Position numbers and translations under genes: made by a program. Of a stretch of DNA of 64,000 nucleotides, positions 36,065 through 44,266 are shown piece by piece (positions within the stretch are counted from its first letter, which is position 1; each line of letters begins with the position of its first letter). The notes below the pieces were generated by a model. It made no database searches and had not been told where the DNA came from. It was given only the letters and a program-made list of their open reading frames with translations. Origin of the DNA: Curtobacterium pusillum (GTDB lineage Bacteria > Actinomycetota > Actinomycetes > Actinomycetales > Microbacteriaceae); contig NZ_VEIY01000001.1 of NCBI RefSeq assembly GCF_007680845.1, positions 566,227-630,226 of the forward strand, given 5' to 3'.

Positions 36065-36841
36065 TCAGTTCAGGGTCGGGGTGTCCTCCGGCACGACGCC
36101 ACCGCCGTACAGGTCGGTCGCCAGGTCGCGGAGCGCCCGGAGCGCGACGCGCTGCGTGAGCGGCCCGTAGGAGATGCGGGCGACGCCGAGGGCTTCGTAC
36201 TCCGCGGCGGGCAGGGCGCCGGGCAGGCCGATGACCGAGAGCTTCCCGCGGCCGAGCCCCTCGACGAGCCGCTCGACGACGGAGTGGTCGATCGCCCCGG
36301 GGACGAACACCAGCGCGGCGCCGTTGTCGAGGAACGCCTTGCCGCGGGCGATCGCGTCCGCGATGCTCTCGTCGATCGGGCGGTCCCCACCGCGGGCGAT
36401 CGCGTCGGTGCGGGCGTTCAGCTGGAAGTCGACGCCCTCGGCCTCGGCGGCCGCGGTGATGGCGGCGACCCGGGCGACGGCCTCGTCGAACGGGCGCAGT
36501 CGGTCCTCGACGTTCGCGCCGACGATCCCGGAGCCGATCGCGCGGCGGATCGTCTCGGCCGGGTCCTCGTAGCCGTCGTCGAGGTCCGCCGTCACCGGCA
36601 GGTCGGTCGCCGCGGCCACGATCGCGGCCCCCGACAGTGCGAGGTCCAGGGGCATCCCGCCGTCCTCGTACCCGTACGACGCGGCGATCGAGTGCCCGGC
36701 CGTCGCGATCGCCTTCGTCTCCGGCAGGTCGGCGACGACCTTCGCGGAGATCGCGTCCCAGACGTTCACGACCCGCAGGATCTCGGGGGCTTCGTGCAGT
36801 TGCTTGAGGGTGGTCGCCTTGTCGGCGGTGCTCGTGCTCAT
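36065..36841 (-). CDS. isocitrate lyase/PEP mutase superfamily protein
   Basis: A 258-residue TIM barrel. Family features: VVNVWDAISAKVVADLP at the N-terminus, then VTADLDDGYEDPAETIRRAI with the Mg-binding acids, GANVEDRLRPFDEAVARVAA, and FQLNARTDAIARGG. The Cys of true isocitrate and methylisocitrate lyases (KKCGH loop) is missing, so an oxaloacetate decarboxylase or PEP-mutase-like reaction is more likely. The start is the ATG at 36841 (MSTSTADKATT). Confidence 0.87.
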   Translation of the reverse strand: MSTSTADKATTLKQLHEAPEILRVVNVWDAISAKVVADLPETKAIATAGHSIAASYGYEDGGMPLDLALSGAAIVAAATDLPVTADLDDGYEDPAETIRRAIGSGIVGANVEDRLRPFDEAVARVAAITAAAEAEGVDFQLNARTDAIARGGDRPIDESIADAIARGKAFLDNGAALVFVPGAIDHSVVERLVEGLGRGKLSVIGLPGALPAAEYEALGVARISYGPLTQRVALRALRDLATDLYGGGVVPEDTPTLN

Positions 36842-36909
36842 GCCGCCGACAGTAGGCCGACGGGGCGGCCCCCGGCCGTCACCTGACCGGAACACGACGC
36901 GAGATGACG

Positions 36910-36938
36910 GGCGGGGTCGCGCCGCGCCTCCAGTCCGA
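36910..36938 (-). repeat. 29-base dispersed intergenic element, copy 2 (inverted)
   Basis: Read on the minus strand it is TCGGACTGGAGGCGCGG then CGCGACCCCGCC. It lies in the promoter gap of the divergent PatB-like gene, ending 3 bases before its likely -10 box. Confidence 0.75.
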
Positions 36939-36953
36939 TGCATGCTGGGACGC

Positions 36954-38141
36954 ATGGCGCACGACGAGGAGGACCCGGTCGGCACGCTCCGCGGGGTCCG
37001 CACGAGCATCAAGTGGACGCGGTACGCGCCCGACGTGCTGCCCCTGTTCGTCGCCGAGATGGACCACGAGGTCGCGCCGGCGATCCGGCAGGCGCTCATC
37101 GAGCGGGTCCAGCAGTCCGACCTCGGATACCTCGATGGGCCCGGGCCGCTCGCGCCCGCCTTCGCGTCCTTCGCCGCGGACCGTTGGGGATGGCAGGTCG
37201 ACCCCGGGCGCGTGTACCTCGCCACCGACGTCAGCGTCGGCATCGTCGAGACGCTCCGCCTCGCCCTGCCGGACGGCGGACGGGTCGCGATCACGCCGCC
37301 GGTGTACCCGCCCTTCTTCGAGCTCGTCGAAGAAGCCCGATGTCAGGTCGAGGAGGTCCCCCTGCTCGAGCAGTGGGGCGTCTACCGGCTCGACCTCGCG
37401 GGCCTCGAGCGCGCCTTCGCCGACGGCGTCGGGGTCTTCCTGCTCTGCAACCCGCACAACCCCGTCGGCCTCGTGCACGACCGGGCCGACCTGGAGGCGC
37501 TCGCCGAACTGGCCGCCCGGTACGACGTCCTCGTCGTCAGCGACGAGATCCACGCCCCGCTCACGCACCCGGGCGTGCAGTTCACCCCGTTCGCGATGGT
37601 CGCCGAGCCCGCCGGTGCCCGCAGCGTGTGCGTGACGAGTGCGAGCAAGGGGTGGAACCTCGCCGGCGTGAAGTGCTCGATCATCGTCGCCGGGGACGAC
37701 CGCACCGCGGCGCTCCTCGACACCCTGTGGGAAGAGGTCGCGTGCCGCACGAGCATCCTCGGCCTGCACGCGAACACCGCGGCGTTCACGGTCGCGACCG
37801 ACTGGCTCGACGACGTGGTCGCCCGGATCGTCGCGAACGAGCGGCTGCTCGGGTCGCTGCTCGCCGAGCACCTGCCCGGGGTCGTCTACACGCGGCCCCG
37901 TGCCGGGTACCTGGCGTGGCTGGACTTCCGGGGGATCGGGCTCGGGGACGACCCGGCGGTGCCGCTCCGGGAGCACGCGTACGTGGCGCTGAACTCCGGC
38001 CTGGGGTTCGGCTCGCAGGGGCGCGGGTTCGCCCGGCTCAACCTGGCATGCTCGCCGGACACGTTGCGTGAAGCGGTGCTGCGGATCGCCGCCGCCTACC
38101 CGTCGAGTGCGCAGGAGGGGCTGGTCTGGCACGTCGCGTGA
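36954..38141 (+). CDS. PatB/MalY-type aminotransferase or cystathionine beta-lyase
   Basis: A 395-residue fold-type I PLP enzyme. NPHNPVGLVHD, VVSDEIHAPLTHPG and TSASKGWNLAGVKCS (Schiff-base Lys) match the MalY/PatB C-S lyase group, as does the N-terminal IKWTRYAPDVLPLFVAEMDH. Likely reaction: beta-elimination of cystathionine or other Cys S-conjugates. I start at the ATG at 36954; a CATGCT box 7 bases upstream suggests a leaderless message. An in-frame ATG at 36942 is the alternative. Confidence 0.88.
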   Translation: MAHDEEDPVGTLRGVRTSIKWTRYAPDVLPLFVAEMDHEVAPAIRQALIERVQQSDLGYLDGPGPLAPAFASFAADRWGWQVDPGRVYLATDVSVGIVETLRLALPDGGRVAITPPVYPPFFELVEEARCQVEEVPLLEQWGVYRLDLAGLERAFADGVGVFLLCNPHNPVGLVHDRADLEALAELAARYDVLVVSDEIHAPLTHPGVQFTPFAMVAEPAGARSVCVTSASKGWNLAGVKCSIIVAGDDRTAALLDTLWEEVACRTSILGLHANTAAFTVATDWLDDVVARIVANERLLGSLLAEHLPGVVYTRPRAGYLAWLDFRGIGLGDDPAVPLREHAYVALNSGLGFGSQGRGFARLNLACSPDTLREAVLRIAAAYPSSAQEGLVWHVA

Positions 38142-38149
38142 GCGGCGGT

Positions 38150-38236
38150 GCAGGTCGCTGTGGTGTGCGCGAGATCGGACCGCTGCTCCACGTGTCGCAC
38201 CAGCGGGCGCAGCAGCTCGTCGCCGCGGCGCGCTGA
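38150..38236 (+). pseudogene. remnant of a small helix-turn-helix gene
   Basis: In this frame the DNA reads GVREIGPLLHVSHQRAQQLV then AAAR and a stop. It closely resembles the HTH of small actinobacterial DNA-binding proteins (pattern REIAELLGVSxQRxxQLV). There is no start codon with a ribosome-binding site and the N-terminal half is missing, so it looks like a decayed gene. It faces a HicB-like small gene, a usual partner of such HTH proteins. Confidence 0.4.
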
Positions 38237-38263
38237 GCGGGCCAGCGAGCGCCGGGAGTCGGG

Positions 38264-38464
38264 TCAGACCAGGTACTGGTTCCGACCGACGACCCGGATC
38301 GCCAGGTCGACCTCGCCCACGGGCACGTCCTCGGTGAGGGCGACGAACTCGCGGGCGACGAACCCGACGGACGGCCACCGGGTCACCTCGGTCACCAGGA
38401 AGCCGTCGATGAAGACCTGCCAAGCGCCGCGCTCGCGGACCGCCTGCACCTCGTGTGTCGCCAT
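38264..38464 (-). CDS. small HicB-like protein
   Basis: A 66-residue protein (MATHEVQAVRERGAWQVFID, then VGFVAREFVALTEDVPVGEV). The pattern of a basic start, an aromatic strand, and a helix with an acidic DVPVGEVD end resembles solitary HicB-like antitoxins of actinobacteria. The expected partner seems to survive only as the HTH remnant at 38150-38236. No HicA-type toxin is present. Confidence 0.55.
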   Translation of the reverse strand: MATHEVQAVRERGAWQVFIDGFLVTEVTRWPSVGFVAREFVALTEDVPVGEVDLAIRVVGRNQYLV

Positions 38465-38480
38465 GCGGTGAGCGTACCGG

Positions 38481-38936
38481 TCAGCCGACGCGCTTGGCGT
38501 AGTACCGGAGGGTCGGCACCTCGCCCGAGGGCGTGCACCAGTCGGCGGGGCCGCGTCCGGTCAGGCACCAGCCGCGCCGCTCGTAGAGTCGCCAGGCGGA
38601 GGGGCTCTCCTCGGTGACGTCGAGCCGGACGTGCGTGCCCGGGACGGCGGCTTCGGCGGCGGCGAGGAGCGCATCGGCGACACCCTTGCCGCGGTGCGCC
38701 GGGTCGACGAACAGCCGGGTGACCTCGGCCATGCGTCCTGGTGCCGGAACGGCGACGCCGACGTGACCGACGACCTGGTCGTCGTCGACCGCGACCCAGG
38801 CACCGAGGAGTCCGGCCGGCGAGATCCAGTCCCGCGGCGCGTCCGGCCACGCTGCGGGCCAGCCGGTGTCGTGGACGCGCCACAGCACCTCGACCAGTGG
38901 GTCGAGGTCGGCTTCGGCGCGCTGGTGGATCCGCAT
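38481..38936 (-). CDS. GNAT family N-acetyltransferase
   Basis: A 151-residue GNAT protein. The acetyl-CoA-binding motif A is EVTRLFVDPAHRGKGVADAL (V-x-P-x-x-R-G-x-G), and motif B is SAWRLYERRGWCLTG. Substrate unknown. I start at the ATG at 38936 (MRIHQRAEADL); a GTG at 38960 would add eight residues. Confidence 0.85.
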   Translation of the reverse strand: MRIHQRAEADLDPLVEVLWRVHDTGWPAAWPDAPRDWISPAGLLGAWVAVDDDQVVGHVGVAVPAPGRMAEVTRLFVDPAHRGKGVADALLAAAEAAVPGTHVRLDVTEESPSAWRLYERRGWCLTGRGPADWCTPSGEVPTLRYYAKRVG

Positions 38937-38971
38937 CTCGTCGGACGCTATCGGACGCACACGTCCGGACG

Positions 38972-39598
38972 TCAGGCTTCCGCGGTGTCCGGCTCGTCGC
39001 GCACGGTGACCGCTCGGGTCGCGAGGTCGGAGCCGAGCATGGTCTCCATGGCCGCGTCCACCAAGCCGTTCCCCTGGGCGCGGTCGATGCGGCGGGACGC
39101 GACGAGCGACGCGATCCCCTGCATCGTCGCCGCGAACAGCAACTTGAACAGCGTCCGCGAGTCGTCGTCCACGTCGCCGGACGACCGCGGACCCATCGCA
39201 CCGTCGAGCGTCGCGAACAGGGCGTCGGCTGCGTCGTGCACGCCCGTGGACCGGTGCGCGGCCTTCGCCTGGAACATCAGCTCCATCAGCGCGGCGTCGT
39301 CGATGGCGAAGTCGACGTAGGCCTGCGCCACGCGGCGGAAGCGGCCGGACAGGTCACCCTCGGGTCCGAGCGCGCGGTGCACTGCCGCGGTGAGCCGCTG
39401 GAAGCCGAGCTCCGCAAGGGCGTCGAGCAGTGCTTGGCGATCGACGAAGTGGCTCCGTGGAGCGCCGTGGCTCACGCCGGTTCGCCGCGCGAGGTCGCGG
39501 AGCGAGAGTCCGTCGACGCCGGACTCGCGGACGACCGTGGCCGCCTCGTCGAGCAGGGCGGCCCGGAGGTTGCCGTGGTGGAACGGCCGCTCGGTCAT
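38972..39598 (-). CDS. TetR/AcrR family regulator
   Basis: A 208-residue regulator. The N-terminal HTH reads VDGLSLRDLARRTGVSHGAP then RSHFVDRQALLDAL. The C-terminal domain contains a WHG-like region (YVDFAIDDAALMELMF). It is divergent from an NAD(P)-binding oxidoreductase gene; the 62-base gap has two matching operator-like sites, so it probably represses both. Confidence 0.92.
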   Translation of the reverse strand: MTERPFHHGNLRAALLDEAATVVRESGVDGLSLRDLARRTGVSHGAPRSHFVDRQALLDALAELGFQRLTAAVHRALGPEGDLSGRFRRVAQAYVDFAIDDAALMELMFQAKAAHRSTGVHDAADALFATLDGAMGPRSSGDVDDDSRTLFKLLFAATMQGIASLVASRRIDRAQGNGLVDAAMETMLGSDLATRAVTVRDEPDTAEA

Positions 39599-39619
39599 CC
39601 CGTCATCCTAGTCGTGAAG

Positions 39620-39654
39620 TAGTCATTGCCTATTTGCTAGACAGTGCCTAGATT
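39620..39654 (+). promoter_or_regulatory. twin TetR operators over a leaderless promoter
   Basis: TAGTCATTGCCTA (39620-39632) and TAGACAGTGCCTA (39638-39650) are near-palindromic sites with an 18-base period. They cover the -35 box TTGCCT (39626-39631) and the -10 box TAGATT (39649-39654), which are 17 bases apart. The -10 box ends 6 bases before the ATG at 39661, so the mRNA should start at or near the start codon. Confidence 0.7.
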
Positions 39655-39660
39655 GGGCGC

Positions 39661-40314
39661 ATGACAACGCGACAGTCCCTCCTGGTGTTCGGCGCCACCG
39701 GACAGACCGGACAGCACTTCACCCGCCTCGCGCTCGCCGCCGGACACCACGTCCGGGCTGTCGCGCGGACGCCTGAGAAGCTGCAGGCCGCCGACGACGA
39801 ACTCGAGGTCGTGCGCGGGTCGATCGGCGACGACCTCGACCTCGATGCACTCCTCGACGGGGTCGACGGGGTCGTCATGATGGTCGGCGATGCCGCCGCG
39901 CAGCGCGAGCGCCTGGTCAACACGGAGTTCGTCCGGTCGCTGGTGCCCGCGATGCGCAGGAGTCGCACCCGCCGGTTCCTGTACCAGGCGGGCGGTCTGA
40001 GCGCGGCGCCGGACAAGCGGCTGTCCCCGGTGCTCCGGCTCGTCCGCAGCACGATCGCCCGCGGCTACATCGGGCAGCACGCGGACAACGAAGCGGTCAT
40101 GCGGTACCTCGACCGGGAAGCGCGGGACGTCGAGTGGATGGTGCACCGCGCGGGCATCGGTTCCGACGGGCCGTCGAAGGGCGAGCTGCACCGGTCCTCG
40201 ACCTCGATGAGCATCGGCACGTTCGTCGACTGTGCGGCCTACAACCTGCGGACGCTCCTGGACGACTCGGCCGTGCACACCTGCGACGGGAGCACCTACC
40301 GCGCGCCGCGGTGA
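39661..40314 (+). CDS. NAD(P)-binding oxidoreductase (atypical SDR, NmrA-like)
   Basis: A 217-residue Rossmann protein: LLVFGATGQTGQHFTRLALA is the dinucleotide motif, followed by VRAVARTPEKLQ, which suggests NADP, and RRFLYQAGGLSAAP. No classic YxxxK pair is clear, as in NmrA-like sensors or NAD(P)H reductases. Likely the target of the divergent TetR repressor. Confidence 0.85.
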   Translation: MTTRQSLLVFGATGQTGQHFTRLALAAGHHVRAVARTPEKLQAADDELEVVRGSIGDDLDLDALLDGVDGVVMMVGDAAAQRERLVNTEFVRSLVPAMRRSRTRRFLYQAGGLSAAPDKRLSPVLRLVRSTIARGYIGQHADNEAVMRYLDREARDVEWMVHRAGIGSDGPSKGELHRSSTSMSIGTFVDCAAYNLRTLLDDSAVHTCDGSTYRAPR

Positions 40315-40318
40315 GCCC

Positions 40319-40819
40319 TCAGGTGAGCTCGAGCGCCATGTGCACGTCGGCGCGGACGTAGGGGCTCGGTGCGACCTCGTCGTGGCCGAGGTGCCGGAAC
40401 CCGAACGCCTCGTACAGGTGCACGGCGCTCGCCAGCTGCGCGTTGCTCTCGAGCACGATGCGGTGGGCGCCGAGGGCCCGGGCACGCTCGAGTGCGGTGG
40501 TGATGAGACGTCGCCCGGTCCCGTGTCCCTGGTGGTCGGGCGAGACGGCCATCTTCACGAGCTCGAACACCCCGGGTGCGACGAGGGCGATGCCCACGCA
40601 GCCGATGACCGGGCCGTCCTGTCCGAGCCGTGCGACGAACGCGGCACCACCCGGCTCGACGATCTGGCCGAGCGGGTCGCCGAGGAGTTTGCGGTCCTCG
40701 TCCTCCAGCGTGAAGAACTGGCTGATCCAGGCCTCGTTGAGGATCCGGAACGCCTCGGCGTCAGCGGCGGAGGCGATGTCGGAGATGGTGAGGGCGTCGG
40801 CGGTGGTCGCATCGGGCAT
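40319..40819 (-). CDS. GNAT family N-acetyltransferase
   Basis: A 166-residue GNAT. Motif A is LVKMAVSPDHQGHGTGRRLI, then LYEAFGFRHLG. The N-terminal half resembles ElaA/PhnO-like relatives that acetylate small amines. It is divergent from a LysR gene 68 bases away, the usual arrangement for a LysR target. Confidence 0.87.
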   Translation of the reverse strand: MPDATTADALTISDIASAADAEAFRILNEAWISQFFTLEDEDRKLLGDPLGQIVEPGGAAFVARLGQDGPVIGCVGIALVAPGVFELVKMAVSPDHQGHGTGRRLITTALERARALGAHRIVLESNAQLASAVHLYEAFGFRHLGHDEVAPSPYVRADVHMALELT

Positions 40820-40887
40820 GTGTCCATCCTGAACGGCTCGTCGAGCGACGTCCAATACTCGTTCGCTCCGATCGATACGCTTTGTGC

Positions 40888-41799
40888 ATGGATCGCGAGC
40901 CCGACGTCGACCTCCGGCAGCTGCGGGCGTTCCTCGCCGTGGCCGACGAACTGCACTTCGGACGGGCGGCCGGACGGCTCCGGATCGCACAGCCGGCGCT
41001 GTCCCAGCAGATCCGGCGGACGGAGCGCGAACTCGGCGTCGACCTCTTCGTCCGGACGAGCCGCAGCGTCGCGCTGACCCCGGCGGGACGCGTCCTGCAG
41101 GGCCGGGCGCGGTCGCTCCTGCAGCAGGCCCGTCGGGACCTCGACGAGACGGTGCGCGTCGGGCGCGGCGAGGCGGGTCGGCTCGACGTCGGGTTCGTCG
41201 TCTCCGCGCTGCCGCTCGGACCGATCGAACGCGTGCAGGTGTTCCGGGAGCGCTACCCGCTCGTCCGGGTCGAACTCACCGAGGGGTACTCCTCGACGCT
41301 GCTCGCCCGGATCGTCCGCGGCGAACTCGACCTCGCGATCGTGCGCGACCCCGACCCGGACCCGGCCGTGCGCTTCCTGCCGTTCCGCAGCGAGCGGTTC
41401 GTGGCCGCCGTCCCGCGCGGGCACCGGCTCGCCGGACGGGCATCGATCCGCGGTCCGGAGCTGCTCGACGACCCGTTCGTCTTCTTCCCGGCGGAAGCCG
41501 GCTCGGTTGCCACCGAGCGGAACCTCGCGCCCGTCGTGTCGGGTGCCCGGCGTCCGGTGGTGGTGCAGGAAGCGACGACGTGGGCGACCGTCCTGCACCT
41601 GGTCGGCGCGGGGCTCGGGGTGACCCTCGCACCGGAGAGTGCCACGTTGGCAGCACCCGACTCGGTCGTGCTCCTCCCGCTCGAGGCGGACGAGCACCGG
41701 AGCGAGCTGGTCTGGGCCGCCCGCGCCGGGGACGACCGCGAGATCCTGCGGAACTTCGTCGCCGCGACGGAGCCCGCGACCGAGTCCGCGACGGAGTGA
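40888..41799 (+). CDS. LysR family transcriptional regulator
   Basis: A 303-residue LysR regulator: the N-terminal wHTH is LRQLRAFLAVADELHFGRAA then QPALSQQIRRTERELG, followed by a periplasmic-binding-like effector domain (LDLAIVRDPDPDPAVRFLPF). The ATG at 40888 is preceded by TACGCT at 40876-40881, 6 bases away, so it is probably leaderless. It likely controls the divergent GNAT gene. Confidence 0.92.
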   Translation: MDREPDVDLRQLRAFLAVADELHFGRAAGRLRIAQPALSQQIRRTERELGVDLFVRTSRSVALTPAGRVLQGRARSLLQQARRDLDETVRVGRGEAGRLDVGFVVSALPLGPIERVQVFRERYPLVRVELTEGYSSTLLARIVRGELDLAIVRDPDPDPAVRFLPFRSERFVAAVPRGHRLAGRASIRGPELLDDPFVFFPAEAGSVATERNLAPVVSGARRPVVVQEATTWATVLHLVGAGLGVTLAPESATLAAPDSVVLLPLEADEHRSELVWAARAGDDREILRNFVAATEPATESATE

Positions 41800-41811
41800 C
41801 CGGACCGCTCG

Positions 41812-42066
41812 TCAGGACGGCGGCAGCACCGGCGCGCGCTGGTCGCCCAGCTCGTCCTCCCGCCAGGGCCGGGCCCCCCGGAGCGTCAGTCCGAGCTGCA
41901 CGAGCACGAACGCCACGTGGGGTTCGACGTCCGGGTCCCACGGCCCTTCGACGCCGAGCCCGAATGCCCCGAGCTCGTCGTCGGCCTCGTCCCGCACGGA
42001 CAGTCGCCACCGGCCGTCACCGAGCTCCTCGACGACGGCCCACCGTGCAGTGCTGAACCGGCTCAC
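41812..42066 (-). CDS. hypothetical protein
   Basis: An 84-residue protein: VSRFSTARWAVVEELGDGRW, then LSVRDEADDELGAFGLGVEG. Beta-rich; family not recognised. The GTG at 42066 is 6 bases from a TAGCGT -10 box on the minus strand, suggesting a leaderless start; GTG at 42072 is the alternative. Confidence 0.55.
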   Translation of the reverse strand: MSRFSTARWAVVEELGDGRWRLSVRDEADDELGAFGLGVEGPWDPDVEPHVAFVLVQLGLTLRGARPWREDELGDQRAPVLPPS

Positions 42067-42089
42067 GGACACACGCTACCGACCGACCC

Positions 42090-42118
42090 GTGACACAAGC
42101 AGCGGCATCGGCTAGATT
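42090..42118 (+). promoter_or_regulatory. promoter of the RHH-VOC gene pair
   Basis: GTGACA (42090-42095), exactly 17 bases, then TAGATT (42113-42118), 6 bases before the ATG at 42125. This predicts a leaderless mRNA. Confidence 0.65.
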
Positions 42119-42124
42119 GCTAGC

Positions 42125-42292
42125 ATGGTAGCCAGCGCGAACAGCCCCAAGGTGCAGTTCAACGTGTACCTCCCCGCTGACCTGGTGCGGGACCTCAAGC
42201 ACCGCGCCATCGACGAGGGGGTCTCGCTCTCCGCCCTCGTCGAGCGCATCGCCACCCAGTACGTGTCCGACTCCGAAGGGGGAACCCGATGA
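42125..42292 (+). CDS. small ribbon-helix-helix (CopG-like) protein
   Basis: A 55-residue protein: KVQFNVYLPADLVRDLKHRA then IDEGVSLSALVERIATQYV, one beta strand and two helices of a ribbon-helix-helix DNA-binding dimer (MetJ/Arc/CopG fold). The ATGA overlap with the following VOC gene couples them. Such proteins are usually autorepressors, and many are antitoxins; here the partner is a VOC protein, not a known toxin. Confidence 0.8.
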   Translation: MVASANSPKVQFNVYLPADLVRDLKHRAIDEGVSLSALVERIATQYVSDSEGGTR

Positions 42293-42999
42293 CGATCACC
42301 GTGCAGCAGATCCAGTACACGACCGACCCGCCCGCGTGGCACGCACTCGCCCGCGCGCTCGGCCTCGAACCGCTCGACGGCGGTGACGACGTCTGGTCCG
42401 AGTTCGCCGGCGACGGCATCCTCGCCGTCCACCGCGTCGACGCCCCGGCGGACGAACGGACCGAGCTCACCCTCCTGACCGACGGTCCGGAAGCACTCGA
42501 CGCCCTCGAGCGCGCACTCGTCGGGGCCGGAGCCACGCTGCGCCGGACCATCCTCGACGACATCGGCCCGCTCCTGGTCGTCGACGGTCCGCTCCCGATG
42601 ACCGCGACGGTCTCCGCGTCCGCCGCCGCGAGCGGCCCCTCGCCGATCACGGTGATGCCCATCTGGTACGGCAGCGACCTCACCGCCCAGGCAGCCGTCG
42701 CCGAGGCGGTGGGCCTCCGCCGCCGGCTCGCGTCGGACAGCGGCGTGTGGATCGACTTCACCGCGGTCGGCGGGGGAGCGGTCGCGCTGCACCGCGCGGA
42801 CCAGCGCGGCGTCGAGCTCTCGTTCGAGTACTCCGGCGACCTCGACGACCTGGCGACGCGCTTGCGGGCGGCCGGGTACGAGCCGCGGATCCTCGACGAG
42901 GCGTACAACCGCACGCTCCGCGTCGCACGACCCGACGGACCCGACCTGTGGGTGAACGGCGTCCAGCAGGACCTGTACGGCTACACCCGCTCGAGCTAG
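42289..42999 (+). CDS. two-domain VOC (glyoxalase/bleomycin-resistance fold) protein
   Basis: A 236-residue protein with two VOC-like halves (1-95, starting ITVQQIQYTTDPPAWHALAR, and about 110-236, starting ITVMPIWYGSDLTAQAAVAE). It ends in NRTLRVARPDGPDLWVNGVQ, the usual VOC closing strand. Metal ligands are not obvious, so it may bind rather than transform its ligand. Coupled to the RHH gene upstream. Confidence 0.8.
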   Translation: MTITVQQIQYTTDPPAWHALARALGLEPLDGGDDVWSEFAGDGILAVHRVDAPADERTELTLLTDGPEALDALERALVGAGATLRRTILDDIGPLLVVDGPLPMTATVSASAAASGPSPITVMPIWYGSDLTAQAAVAEAVGLRRRLASDSGVWIDFTAVGGGAVALHRADQRGVELSFEYSGDLDDLATRLRAAGYEPRILDEAYNRTLRVARPDGPDLWVNGVQQDLYGYTRSS

Positions 43000-43478
43000 G
43001 CGGTCTTCGCGATGTCCTCGGTGAAGTTCCGGATCCGCTGCTGGAGCGCTTCGCCCCGCATCGCGATGGTCGCCGGCGGGTTGAGGTGCGGCGGCGCCGT
43101 GCGGATCAGCATCGAGCAACCGAGGTCTTCGCAGATGTACGAGCCGATCGTGTTGCCGTTCCGCCCGGCTTCGCCACCACGCGCCGCCGAGAACAAGCGG
43201 ACCTGCGTGGCCGGCTGCGGGGAGTGGCAGAACGAGCACATCGCGGCGATGCCCGGCCGCAGGGAACCGCTCGCAGCGCGGACGACGATGCCGACGGGGC
43301 GCTCGTCGATCCACGACACGATGTAGCCGCGGCGGGCGGCCTGCGGGTCACGCCAGCCGAGGAACTCGCGTTCGTCCCACAGCATCTCGTGCAGGCCGGG
43401 GATGGGGAGCTGGGCGAGTTCGTCCGGGGTCGCGTTGACGAACGACGAACGGATGTCTGCTTCGGTCAGTGGCTTCAC
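42996..43478 (-). CDS. FBP-domain (FusB-like, elongation factor G-binding) zinc protein
   Basis: A 160-residue protein with the zinc-finger layout of the FBP C-terminal family: MCSFCHSPQPATQVRLFSA, then GSYICEDLGCSMLIRT about 30 residues on, giving four cysteines. The relatives FusB and FusC bind EF-G and release fusidic acid-stalled ribosomes. It starts at a GTG (VKPLTEADIRSSF) 13 bases after the M56 gene on the same strand, so it is probably the third gene of the blaI operon. Confidence 0.75.
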   Translation of the reverse strand: MKPLTEADIRSSFVNATPDELAQLPIPGLHEMLWDEREFLGWRDPQAARRGYIVSWIDERPVGIVVRAASGSLRPGIAAMCSFCHSPQPATQVRLFSAARGGEAGRNGNTIGSYICEDLGCSMLIRTAPPHLNPPATIAMRGEALQQRIRNFTEDIAKTA

Positions 43479-43491
43479 GGTGCTCAACACC

Positions 43492-44253
43492 CTATGCCTC
43501 GCCGCCGACAGGGGCGTCCGACAGCCTGGAGGTGCGGATCGCCCCGAGCGCGCTCGTCCCGTCCGCCACCAGCACCGCTCGGCGCAGGGCGTCGCGTCCG
43601 ACGCGTCTCGCGGCGGCGTCGTCCGCCGCGAACTCGACGAGCACGCGGGTCGACCGCGCCATGGCGCGGGCACCGGGGATCCACGGGACCGCACGCTCGA
43701 TGGACTCGGCGACCCCGACCGCGACCGCGTGGCGCTGGGTCAGGTGGGCGCGTTCGTGGGCGACCACGGCCTCCAGTTCGTCGGTGCGCAGCCGGTCCGC
43801 GAGCCCGGTGCTCACGAGCACCCCGCCGGAGCGGCCGGGCACGGCGCAGGCGAGCGCGTGCTCGGCCTCGACGACGGCGACCGGCGTGCCGTCGATCTCG
43901 CGGTGGGGGGCCGACCCGGAGCGCATGGCCTCGCGGACGGCGTCGTGCTCGGGGCCGGGGCGGACCCGCACGGCGACGGCGAAGGCGGTGACGGCGAGCA
44001 GCGCGACGCCGATGTTGAGCCCGTGGCTCGGGGAGTCGCCGAGGCGGAACGGATCGGTGACCGGGCGGTTCGCGAGCACGACGAGCGTGACACCGGCGAG
44101 GAACCCGACGATCCCGAGCAGGACGGCGACCGACCAGCAGACGAGGGCCGTGCGGGGACGGTCGATGGTCCAGGCCGAGCGCGTCAGGACGCGGGGTGCG
44201 AGCACGACGACCGCGAGTGCCAGCACGATGAGGGCGACCCCGGCGACGATCAC
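43492..44253 (-). CDS. M56 (BlaR1-like) membrane metallopeptidase
   Basis: A 253-residue membrane protease. Hydrophobic helices at 1-20, 38-62 and 80-95 precede the zinc motif VVAHERAHLTQRH (HExxH), with a downstream Glu candidate in VEFAADDAAARR. M56 proteins with a BlaI partner cleave the repressor after sensing a cell-wall or antibiotic signal. The large sensor domain of BlaR1 is absent, so the signal is sensed some other way. Confidence 0.87.
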   Translation of the reverse strand: MIVAGVALIVLALAVVVLAPRVLTRSAWTIDRPRTALVCWSVAVLLGIVGFLAGVTLVVLANRPVTDPFRLGDSPSHGLNIGVALLAVTAFAVAVRVRPGPEHDAVREAMRSGSAPHREIDGTPVAVVEAEHALACAVPGRSGGVLVSTGLADRLRTDELEAVVAHERAHLTQRHAVAVGVAESIERAVPWIPGARAMARSTRVLVEFAADDAAARRVGRDALRRAVLVADGTSALGAIRTSRLSDAPVGGEA

Positions 44254-44266
44254 GGCACCGGCTCCG

